Part shown: positions 12,039 through 23,011 of the stretch, piece after piece
Numbering within the stretch: position 1 is the first letter of the stretch
Layout: the number at the start of each line of letters is the position of its first letter
Origin: Chionis minor
Lineage: Eukaryota > Chordata > Aves > Charadriiformes > Chionididae
Assembly: GCA_013398295.1 (NCBI GenBank)
Contig: VZSF01003247.1
Coordinates: 15,331-79,330 of the forward strand
Length of the DNA stretch: 64,000 bases
Direction: 5' to 3'
Notes under the pieces: generated by a model
What the model was told of the DNA's origin: nothing
Databases searched by the model: none
Seen by the model: only the letters and a program-made list of their open reading frames with translations
Position numbers and translations under genes: made by a program

Positions 12039-12058
12039 ACACACACACACACACACAC
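12039..12058. repeat. (AC)n microsatellite
   Basis: Ten uninterrupted AC units, then CTCACACT. Confidence 0.9.
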
Positions 12059-15000
12059 TCACACTTTAAACATCTTTTTGTCTCTATTGATGATAAGCAC
12101 ATTGACTGAGAATATGACTTCCCGTAGCTTTTGGGTTTCTGTAACATTTTCAAACATTTAGGGCACGGTCTGGAAACTAAGCTGACAGACACCACCCTTG
12201 AGCAATATTGGCTTGCCACTGACCTCGTGCACTAGTCAAAAAGAATAGCCTGCTCCATCTTTTACCCTGGCACGTGACTTCAAAAAAATCAAACAAGCAT
12301 TTCTCATTACACTTATTAAATTGCAGTATGGCGTGTTATTAATTGACTGAGGTAAAACAAACCCCTCTCACTGTAAAACATAATTATTTAAGCTAAAGTG
12401 CTGATGACCTAAAATGTCATGTTAGAGCATATAATCTATGCTAAAATGAACGATAGAAGCATCTCCTTTGGTCCAATTGCACTGAATTCATGCACTTGTT
12501 ACAACTGGAAAAGTGAGACTCAAGACAAACGCAAGAGATAGATGCTGTGTTTATCAGTAACTAACCATCTAGGCTTTTCCTACCCCTATGGAAACAGCTG
12601 ATCAACAGGCTACAGTAATATGGAAAGCCTTTCAGGGGACATCAAAGGGACATCACATGACTAATCAAAGAGCAAATCAAAGTATTTACCTTCGATGTAG
12701 AAGCAGCACAGTAAGATTTGCTTCACATTTGTCCCCAAAGGTATCTGTGGCCTGGTGGGTTTCTTGCAGTCCCTTTCTTTCTCAAGCAGTTTCTGGTGTT
12801 CTGGTGTACTTTAATTTGGAGGGGGAAAGGGGTTCCTATTAGTAAATAATTCATCTATCATACTTATATCTGAGATTTATGAAGCGACTTTGCTTCACCA
12901 AAGAGCATTACAAATGATAGGCTACTTCATCCCTTCTGATTTTTGCCATGGAAGAGAAAGCTAGTTCAAATAGTCCAGAAATCTGTCAGAGGAGGAGGGA
13001 GCTGATTGCAGCGCTGTCATCCTCCCCTTTGCCTGTAGCTCGAAGGACGGCTGCGTGTGTGAATTCTGCCTGACTGGAGGTCCGCTGAGATTTGGGGCTG
13101 GGAAGGAGCTCGAGTAAAATGTGTGTCCTGGGCAGCCACGAACCCAGGAGGACCAACATTATATGTGGCATAAATGTCTGATAAATCCACATGGGAATAA
13201 GCATGGAAGTAATGACTTGGCTTAATCAATAGCAGCTGCTAGATTCACTTTTATGCTATTATATCTCATCAGGGCATGAGGTGTTTTGGTGTGCAATGGG
13301 TCCTGCAGGACCTGTGACAAGCAGCATAGTTTGGGGGAAACATTGCAAAGGGTCTCAGCCTCCTCCAAACGTGTCAAAAGTCTGCAGAGTGTTACTGGAG
13401 TCTCCTCACTTTGGCACCCTCATAAATTTTTGTGGCTGAGGTGGAGGTGCCTAGCGTTAAATCCACCAACGACTAATGATGAGCATTGTGCAACCTCACC
13501 TTTATGCACCCTGCAAGCAAGGCAGAATTCAACCCCCTAAATTATGCATCTAGGCTCCCCTTCAAAATCAGAAAAGTCTGCTGCCTGAGAGCGGCTTGTC
13601 ACAAGCTGACATGCTGAGCCAGGAACCAGTAGGAAATGGTTTATCCGGTTACTCTGTAAGGATTAATTAGCATGGGGACAAGTCCCCAGGTCTCCTTTTA
13701 TCCTGCCAAATGCTTTAACCAAGGGTTAGAGAATCACCGATTATGTGGGTTTTCCCTGCTTTTTTTTATTCAGTGCCCTTTTCCCCTCTTTTGGCGGTGA
13801 ATACCCCCTCCCCAGTCAGGCCTGCTCTGCAGGGAGGGGATAGGAACTGGAGTGGGCCCCATGACAGAGTGAGTCCATGAGCGCGTGCTCCAACCTCCAA
13901 GCTGGTGGACAGACCTCTGCTTGTAGGAGAGGTGGCTGAGGGAGGGGGAGGAGAAACAGCTATTTTTCCAGGGGCCTCTGCATGGAGACAGATACATTAG
14001 GCATGCTTGGAACGTGTACCAAAACAGTAAAACATTACCACATAAGCTATCTGTCATAGCATGAAGACATGCCCTAACAAAAATAACACTTGCGGAAAGC
14101 TGGTAGGGTCTCACTTTGCACCAGCACTGTGATGGGAAATTTGGCAGGCTCATCCCCCTTTCCTTCTTTACTTTCTGAAGGGTATCTCTGCAGCCGGAAA
14201 GAACATCAAGAGGGGTTTTTTTCCTGACTTGTCACTGCCCCATGAAAGGCAATATTTTCCTTTTCAGCTCCTTCTCTGTCTGGGACATTGGTACTTGCCT
14301 TCCAATGCTGCTCTTGGCATTGAAAGGGGATTACTCTAGTGGATCCTGCTTGTTACAGAATGAAGCTTGACAATAAACACAGAGAAATGGCATCCTAAGC
14401 AGAGGGGATTTCACTGTGAGCATGTGTCTATATTGACAAAGTTCACTGTCACAGTCCATCTTTACTTACATAGCACAAGGTATGGGGTTTCATTCTTATC
14501 CCAAAGGTATATAACCCACACCTTCTACGAAACTTCTGTTTGCAGTTAAGAAAAGGCAAAATTCAAACACATTCAACGGAATGTGTACATATGGACACCA
14601 TGGGCCTATACACACGTCTTCCATAACATAGGTTTTCCATGTCATATTTACTAGCTGGCACTGGGACCAAGACCAGCTGTTGTAGGCACAGCAGAAACTC
14701 ACAGAAGAGCACTGAGTTCTGTGGAACTCAGAGCTATGGCCACCGCCACTCCATGAGCTCTGTGGAACTCCAGGAGGGAGCCGCCCTTACGGAGGGCTGA
14801 GGGAAAGGCAAGGGAAAAAGTCACCCTGAACATGTCTGGGAGTCTGATAACAATTAAGTCATCTGTGTGATGGCATGACCTACAAGTTCAGTTGAAACCA
14901 GCTACCCTTTCTCCCAGAGTAACCAATTTCCTCCAAGTAGCAACAACAGCAATGGATCTTCATTCAGCATATACTCCTTTAAATGTTGGCAGCATTGATG

Positions 15001-15112
15001 CCGGGGCTTAAGAACATCTGGGCATATTCACAATAGGACAGCAGTATTAGATCTGTCACAAAAACGTCTGGTGCATCCAGAATGCTTATGTGTGAGCACC
15101 AAAATGACACTG
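12059..15112. other. Unique non-coding sequence
   Basis: Nothing coding is recognised. The 127-codon minus frame at 13770-14153 has no domain and resembles chance. A pair of 16-bp near-identical words (GAGTTCTGTGGAACTC at 14714, GAGCTCTGTGGAACTC at 14755) is noted. The stretch 12300-12500 is AT-rich with several TAAT cores, but I cannot judge conservation. Confidence 0.4.
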
Positions 15113-15162
15113 TCCTTCCCCTTTCCCCTTTCCCCTTCCCCTTTTCCTTTTTTTTTTCCCCC
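15113..15162. repeat. 50-base polypyrimidine tract, (CCCCTTT)-like
   Basis: Pure C/T run of 50 bases built from CCCCTTT/CCCCTT units, then T and C runs. Long homopurine-homopyrimidine tracts of this kind can form intramolecular triplex (H-DNA). On the minus strand it gives a spurious Lys/Gly-rich reading frame. Confidence 0.85.
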
Positions 15163-15443
15163 GGTAGAGGAAGATCATCCAGAATCAACCCAGTAAAAAG
15201 AATTGTCATAAAATCTCACACCATTGACTTGTAAATGGAATTGAATCTGTGGAGTCTACATAATGATCCTATCAAAAAGGGAAGGAGCTATCACATTCAT
15301 ATAACAGATGAGATATGAAATGACTACTATGGCAGATGAACACCCCAGAGGTATTTTGCTTTATTCTACTCACTGCGTTTATATCTCCAGTTTCTCTAAT
15401 TTTAGTTATTTTTTCCTCAGGTCTCAAGACAAGAACAGAAAGA

Positions 15444-15489
15444 CTTTCTTTTCTCTCTTTCTTTTTTCTTTTTTTTTTTTTTTTTTTTT
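15444..15489. repeat. 46-base polypyrimidine / poly-T tract
   Basis: Pure C/T run passing into an uninterrupted T run of about 20. No AATAAA-type hexamer lies at a suitable distance on the minus strand, so this does not look like a retrocopy tail. Confidence 0.85.
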
Positions 15490-18400
15490 AACAAATAACC
15501 TCATACAGAAGTCAATAATATAAATACTTTTGTTTCCGAGGTCAGTGCTGGGGCTTTATTAAAACTGATTTTTCACAATGTATTCCTCTGCTGTTGCTTC
15601 TGCTGGTGCTGCTAGAAACCTTCCAGTCATTTCCCCTTCCCTATAACGATCATTTGGGTTGCTGGGAAGTTAAAGTACTTGCAGCAGACAGGGGCCAAGT
15701 AGTGACAGGCTCACCTTCCTCGCTAAAGAAATTGCCCTGCTTAGGAAAATCAGATGCAAAGCCCTCCTCCCTCCCCTTCTAACCCTCGCACATTCTTTTA
15801 CATGTCTTACCTCCATCCCTTTCCCCCTTCTCCCCCGGCCCCCTCCGCTCAGCATTTTGATTAGTGACTACTTAAAATAATCAGAACAGCCACTTAACTG
15901 GGAGTCTCACACTCGCACCTGAAGCTAAAACACAGTGTCATAAAAATGAAAAGTCATCAGAATCGCAAAGACTGCCGTTTGCATGCAGCTGCCAGAAGAA
16001 TATATTCATACAGCAGTGATTGTGCAGCGTTGCTGTTAGTCAGCACGGACTGGATTAGTACACAGACCCTTCTATCACTGCCCTCCAGGGATTCACACCC
16101 TGGGTTTAATTAGGGTTTGAGCCTGGTTCTGCTTCAGAGAGATGCTGAGTTAAGTGCAGCCCCAGTGTATTGCGCTGGATGACCTCTGTCTATATGGAAC
16201 ATGCTCCTGCTGTGGCATACACAACACGCGTGCACACCCCGCACACACATTCCCCTAACCCCCTTTTATAAATTATTGGCAATACTACAGTGCACAAGCT
16301 GGAGGGTACTGGTTAAATCGTGTGCTTTGGACTTATTAAACATTGCTGGCCCCAGGGAATGAAATGAGCCAGGGCTCATTCGTAGGAAGTGTTGTTGGCA
16401 CTCTCTAATTGTATAGAACAATATAATCCAATGTGATGTAATGAAGATCTATGGAGAAAAACAGTCTTTTCCTTTGAAGAGAATGCCAATGTATTTTAAT
16501 TTTTATTTCATTCACTGACAGGTCAAGAGATGAAAAGCGCAATGTGATCTTCCACCATATTCCACATACCAAATAAGCCCTATACACATGTTTATCCTGT
16601 ATAAACATGTATCAGTAAACAGGTAAAGATTGGAGGGCAAACAAAGAGAACAAGAAATTCCAAGTTAAATCTGGTGCTAAATCAATCCTTCATGCCTCTT
16701 TCCCATTACACAAAGGAAGGGAAATGTCCCATACTGTGCCCAGAGCACAGATAGCAGCAACCTTTGAATAACAGAGTGGTACTGAAAGTGCAGTGCATCT
16801 AACCTTAATCTTATTTAAACTTTTTTATTCCCCTTCATTGTTTTGGTTTGAAAAGCCCTCAAGGAAGATCGTGAAATGTGTATTAGCTACCTCAAAGAAC
16901 AGTTGTCTCCCATATGAATACGTATTTAGAAGCTATTCCGAAGTCCCCTGAAGTTAATGGAAATATTTTCATTGATTTCAGTGGGCTCAGATAAGACCTT
17001 TAGGCAGTTTTACCAGTTTTATCAACTTTACACTTATAATTTCTACTTAGATTAGTGACTGAATAAGAATAGAGACAAAGTAGGAAAGCCTTGCAAAATA
17101 GGAACAAATACAGTAACTTGTGTTACCGTAGCTTGCTTCTTGTCTCTCCTTCCTTGGAAGTTGTTTACCACGGGGGAGAGGAATGAGGCTTTGTGCAGGG
17201 CAGTGCTGTACAGAAAAGCACAGCACATCAGTAAAATGAGGGTAGAAAACAGACAAAAGGCATGCCACCAAGAACAGAATTGAGTGTGAGGTTACTATAA
17301 AGGGTGGCCTACACGGCTTTTGCTAACTTAGTCATATAGAAAGACTTGCCCTTTTATAGAAAGATTTGTCCCCTTTTTAGGTATTGTCCACTGTTACTTG
17401 TCTCATTCTGTCGAACCTCAAATCCTGCTTTTTTTCAGTGGTCTCCTGTTTGCCTGTGTCCTTGTTGAACAGTCGTTCAGGAATAACGTGGAGAGGAAAG
17501 CAGAAACTAGCATATTTGAGGAGGAGTGCTGGAGGGAAAAGACTAGAAGGGTAGAAGGTATGAGATGGTCAAGTATGTCCAAGGGAAAAGCATGGAAATG
17601 TTTGCTTGCTTATAAGCCAGATCCAAGAATTCCCCAAATCACAGGTTTCTTTCTGAACATAGGAAGTTTGACTAAGGCTGAGTTTGACTAAGGAGCTAAG
17701 GCTGAATTAAAATACAGTTAAAGTCTGAGAGGAAAAACCTTCAAAAGCTGCACTCCTGCAAAGGTTGAGAAGATCACTCTGAAATCTGAGAAAGCAGACT
17801 GAAAATCAAAAATAAAGAAATAGAGTAGCACGCCTTGTTTAATGAAGGAATAGGGTTTAAAGTCCTGCTCTTCATTTTATTGGCTCACAGCCCCCCTCCC
17901 CATAAGATGAGAGGGAGGAGCAGGACAGCAGGTCCCATTATTTCTTTCTCCGGCAACTTTGGTATGTTTGCTACAGACTTTTCAGCTTTCACCTGACTAC
18001 TGCACTTACCTTCCATGGAGGACCTCCTGGAGTCCCTTCCTCATAGCACGGACCCCAAAGGGCTGACCAGTGAAGCCCCATGCCTGCACCAGCTGAGCCG
18101 ATGCCTGCTGAGCAGCAGGTGGTGGCCATGCCCCTTATAGCCCTTTGCCCTCGGGAAGCAAAGGGAAACCTGCTGTGTCCGCTCTCATGATGGGCCTCCA
18201 GGATGGTGGAAGCTGTTAAGCCAGATTATACAAGCCCCGAGGGGACTTGTAAAACTTTTACTGTCATTTAAACGCATATTTAGGGAATGTTCTGTGTGGG
18301 TAGTATAATTTCCGCACCTGGTTATTTACTGTTATTGAAGTCCATAATTAAGCACCTTTAAAAAAACTCTTTTAAAGATCCCGTGGACATTAGTAGCTCT

Positions 18401-20854
18401 GAAGGACCAGGTACAGTTTTTCACCTCAGTGTGTGAGAGGGAGCCCAGTCCCAGGTAGGAAAGGAACCTCCACACAGACATGGAGGTCTGCCCACGCAGC
18501 GTGTACTGCAGCACGAGCGATCTTCTGCTCTCAGATGTTGGCAAGCTGATGTTTTCGGTGTGTGACCCAATGCTTGGTGACAATGGGGGATCCCTGCCCT
18601 TTATTCAAAGGGGAAACTGGCCCTTGTTTAGTCTCTCTGATAACCCTCAATATTTGTTGGATTATTTCACACTCTGATGAATACCAAATATTTTTTTCCT
18701 TCCTTGGAAAACACACACTAGTTTAATATGCATTTCAAGCTATTTTTCCGGATGCAAAAGACCTAATTCTTCGCTGACCTACACCTTGCAAGCATTCTGC
18801 AGCCACAGGGGTTGATGGTTTCAGCAGGCATAGAAGAGGTAAGAACTTGGTCCAATACAATAGTTAACTCTGGTCCCTTCCACACCTACCTCTTTCATAC
18901 ATGAGCTTACATGGAAATATCAGGAGACTCTTGGTTTGGGTTTTCATAAGTGGAAGGACCACTCAAAAAAGTTGAGAAAAAGTCCCACAAAAAAACTGAC
19001 TCTGGCTCTTTACAAGGCGAAATTTGCCATTTATAGTCCAACCAGATCTTTCTACCACTATAACGTGGGCTGCAGGTTCCTCTCTTTGACATGCCGACAG
19101 CGTCTCCAAGGATGCTGTTCTGAGCAGAATTGCCTCATCTTAACTCATTCAGATGTCCTTCCTGTGAGTCAGATGCGTGAGCATGCTGCTTGACGTCTCC
19201 AGTCTTCCTGCCTCTCCCCCAACCCTGCAGCAGTGACACTGCCAGAGGACAGTGGTGATTGTGCAAAAGGAGCCGAAGGGGGAAGACATGGGGTGGGAGA
19301 GGAAAGCCTGATACACTTTCTCACATCTCTAAGAGCTGCCATATTCTTTTGTATGGCTCTGCCCCACCTCCCATGGTCTAGACACAACGTTTTCTTTCCT
19401 TGATTGGATATAACCCGCAGGTAGCAGGTAAAAATTCAGGGAGCCGCTCGCTCGCAGGTCATCCACTCATGCTGGGTTTTCAGTGCTCTCTCCTGGGAGC
19501 ACTTTTGAGAAGTCTTTCTTGCACCCTCACATGTAAAAGCACTTCGCTCGTCAGAGAGGTTCAGGCAGGGCAGGTCTTAGCAGTAGTATTTTCATGTGGA
19601 GGAAGAAATGCACCACAGCTAACAATAAGCACTTCTTCAAGAGCTAATTGAAGATAGAATGTATAACACCATCTGTAACCAGCCATCTGGTGATTCCCAA
19701 TAACACTGCCTTCCACACCACAAGGAGGGGAGGAATTTATAGAATAGCAATCTAGTTTGAACAATCTGATTTGGATAAAACGCGAGCCCCTCTTTGCCAC
19801 CTCCTCAGGCATTATCCATATTCAGACTGTGTGAAACCGCAGTCCTTGTGAGGGTTTAAAAAAAATTGCTATTGGACTGTGAGTAATAATGATGATGATA
19901 ATCAGAAATGTATTTATTAGTTACCTTTGAACTTTCAGATTCCAGCCAGACAAGATGCAGGAAACTAAAATCTCAGGAGAGTCTTTTTTCACAGAAATGG
20001 CAGACCAGTTTTGCATTCCCAGGGGACGGTGCTAGCAAAGATAAGTATCTAAAGTTGGGAATGATTATCTGTGTTGGACTTCCAAACCTTTTGCAGTTCA
20101 TCAGCATTCCCTATGTCTTCTCTTACTAATACATGAAGGGACTGTAAATTAATGACCACCAACCTGTCAGTTGTGAATCAACAATATATTTTACTCGTAG
20201 GAATGCAAAACCATAACAAATTCCCCTCAAACGCCAGTGGTTTCTGATGTGCTTTCGTAACATAAGAACATCTGACATTATTTTTGCCACGTATCATTAG
20301 TGATATTTGAACCTGTGCTGAATCCTCAAGCGGCTTTTCTTTAAACTGTGAGAGAGTTTTAGCAACTGCATTCGGTACCCTTGCAAACACAGTCAGAGAA
20401 TGGTAATACAGACAGACCTTCACTTTTAGCAACACAAATGGCACCAACTATAATAAATATGAGGAGTGATTCCCAAACCGAAGACTGGCAAATAGTTACC
20501 CAGCTGCTACAGAAATAGCAAGATAGATTTTTTTTTTTTTTAAAGAAAAGAAATTAAATGAAATGGATATTAGCTGGAAACATCTGTGTTCACCACAGAG
20601 CAAAATGCATATTCAGCAGCCAGTTTATTGGCTCTTTAGAGGATGTGAATGGTGCATTGTAAATAATGACACGCCTGTAATAAATTCCCAGTAAAAAAGA
20701 GAGGGGGACTGAGCCTGTTCCTCCCACAATTCACATTTCTGGGTCCCTGCTGTGAGTGATGATTCACAGCAGTCACAAATTCCTGTTTTCAAAATGCTAT
20801 TGTATACTCCAGGGCTTTCATTAAGTTTTACACTAGCAAGGGAAATTTAAAACT
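15490..20854. other. Unique non-coding sequence
   Basis: No gene is recognised. Internal details: a 34-bp near-palindrome at 16948-16981 (listed), a 20-bp tandem duplication at 17336-17378, and a 16-bp direct repeat at 17665-17695. The stretch 20560-20830 is AT-rich, repeat-free and carries words such as ATGCATATTCA and several TAAT cores. It could be a conserved element, but this cannot be judged from one sequence. Confidence 0.4.
16948..16981. repeat. 34-bp near-palindrome, possible ancient amniote repeat core
   Basis: Two 17-base arms meet without a spacer. They match at 14 of 17 positions, and the three mismatches are G/T wobbles in the folded form. The words TGAAGTTAATGG and CATTGATTTCAGTGGG resemble the 'ACTTCAATGGG' core common in old repeats of reptile and bird genomes. 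Family assignment is tentative. Confidence 0.45.
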
Positions 20855-20872
20855 TGAGAGAGAGAGAGAGAG
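20855..20872. repeat. (GA)n microsatellite
   Basis: Short run of GA units, about eight copies. Confidence 0.8.
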
Positions 20873-22949
20873 GCTCTGTGGTGACATTCATTTAACACTC
20901 ACTGTACTGCACTGATAGATGTGATAGGAGGGTGCATGTCAGAAATCAGTCTGTGTTGCTTTCTTTAAATGTAAAGAACGGTGCATGAAACCCTGACAGT
21001 GTATAAGAAACAATTCAAAAACCACCAAAATTGTGACTTGACAGCTTTTGTGTTTTGGAGGTGTATAAAACATTGCATAAATGTATTGGGCTTCAGCATT
21101 TAATTTGTGCTCCTACGGGACAGGCAGCTGTCTTAATTTCCTTCCTGACGCAAGTATATCAGGTCTGTGAGTGTTATGTATAAAAGATGTACTGCTCCAG
21201 CCTTACAGTTCCAGGATTGAGCTAGCTGCAAAGAAAGATCTCACTGCAGAGAATATACCTTTTCCTGTCAAAGCTGGGTATCAAGATGTGCAGATGAATT
21301 TTCGTACCCTGACCGGGGAATTCCTAGAACATCATTCTGGTGCATGGTGTTCCAGCATACTCCCTCGACTGGGCCTTTCACCTCCAGGACATGGTTTTAT
21401 ATTCAGTCTACATCATTTCAGCCAAACGGTTGTTCCACAGCTGCAAAGTGCACTAATGAGATGAGTTTTTGGCAGACTCGCAAAGTTCTCGGTGCCCAGA
21501 GTTACACATGTTGTACACTGTCTGCTGGCTACCTCTGTTTGCACTTAAGGAGGCACTGTAAGATTTTTTTTAGCGGAGAATATATTGCCCAGTAGCTAAA
21601 ATGTTATACAAGCTTCTTCTCACACTAGCAAATTTACCATACCCCCTCCATTTAGAAAGGAGGCATCCTTATTCTCAGCTAAATTAACGGCAGATTTTCC
21701 AAGAACCAGGGCCAAATTCTGCTCCCTTTTTTATTTTTTTTATTTTTTTACCCAAGTGCAATTTCATCTTTTCATTGGGATTTCTCAACCAAAGACAAGA
21801 TGACTGTGTCTTTCATATGGTTGTAGTATGTTGCTCTGCCTCTGTTTTGCCCTGAAATTTACAACCTTCTGTCACAATTTTGAGCTGTATTTACTGAGTT
21901 CAGACTTTCATGTTGAGAGCTGCACCCTACACAAGTATGAGGACACAGGAGCGTGAAAAAAAAGCAGTTCAGATTCTGCCTAATAAAAGTCTGTAACACT
22001 TCATCAGCATCACAGGCTTATTAATTTCAGGGTCATTTTAAGACTGAATTTGTGAAATTTGCAGCATTTTCCACTTTGAACCAGAGGTTGGTGTAAATCT
22101 TGGAAAAAGACTCATTACATTTAATTAAAAGACAAGCAAAAATGAAAAAGCTGTTGCTCTCCTCTCCCCTGCCGTTTGCACTCTTCACTCTCTCAAAAAG
22201 GGGATAAAAGTTTAGTGCAGTTATTGGTTGTGTCTGAGTTTTGCTTAAAAAAATTATGCATAAGGAGGGGAGAGGCTTGAAACATTAAGTAGTCAACTAA
22301 TGGCCTCACTCTAAAAGCACCAGGCGACAAGACTTCAGAGCAGCACCTACATGATTCTATCCCAGCTCAACATCTCCTTCCTTTCCCGTGCAGATGTCCC
22401 TAAGGCTATCCAGCCCTGCACCACCACGCTCCCTTTGCACCTCACCCCACCCCAAGCCAACACTTTGGGAGTCAGCATTGACGGATTTGTAGCACTGTAC
22501 CAGTTACTTAATTTTCCAGGGAGTACCACTTCCTCTTTCTTGGAAGCTGCTGCCTGCCAGCCAGCTGCCATTTTGTGGAGCGGCGCTGATATAGTATGCT
22601 GTAGAAGAATCAAACCCTGCATGCTCTCAGAGAAGGTGCTATTTTTGGTTCTTCTCTTCCTTTTTCGCTCACCTACGCTGAGGAACTATAGCTATTCAAA
22701 CTGACTGCCTCTGCCTGCTCGAGGTATGGAAAACAATGCTTTTTCTTTCCTGGGTAGGAGAAATTGCATGATGTAAACGCACTTTTGTCAGCAAGAGAAT
22801 GGTCAGTGTGTCACTGCCCCAGCTCTTCAGACCAGGTCCTCTTTAGATGATAGCAGTACATCAGGGAACCTAGATACGTTCTAAAGCCATGGTCAAATGA
22901 AACAACAAGGATGGGGAGAAGATGATAGGCTTCATTCCTGCAATATAGT
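20873..22949. other. Unique non-coding sequence
   Basis: No gene is recognised. At 21705-21775 the words AGGGCCAAATTCTGCTCCC and CCCAAGTGCAATTTCATC resemble the 3' portion of a widespread ancient amniote repeat, interrupted by a T-rich tract. The 117-codon + frame at 22351-22704 overlaps a 91-codon minus frame and has no domain. Confidence 0.35.
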
Positions 22950-23011
22950 GTTTTTCAGGGGATTTTTTTTTACTTCTTCTGTTTTTCAAGGGATTTTTTT
23001 TTACTTCTTTT
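22950..23011. repeat. 31-bp tandem duplication, two copies
   Basis: Units at 22950-22980 and 22981-23011 begin GTTTTTCA and contain a T8-9 run followed by ACTTCTT. They differ at only two or so positions, so the duplication is recent or slippage-driven. Confidence 0.85.

Noticed and set aside
13770..14153. 127-codon minus-strand frame as a protein
   Set aside because: No recognisable domain or start context; Ser/Pro/Cys-rich composition typical of chance frames in moderately GC-rich DNA.
14714..14770. Two GAGYTCTGTGGAACTC words as hormone-receptor or heat-shock sites
   Set aside because: The half-site spacing does not match the glucocorticoid (3-base) or heat-shock (2-base) arrangement, so I keep it only as a short repeat.
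15444..15489. Poly-T tract as a minus-strand retrocopy tail
   Set aside because: Unlike the right-edge tract, no AATAAA-type hexamer is found 10-35 bases upstream on the minus strand, and the tract grades into mixed C/T sequence.
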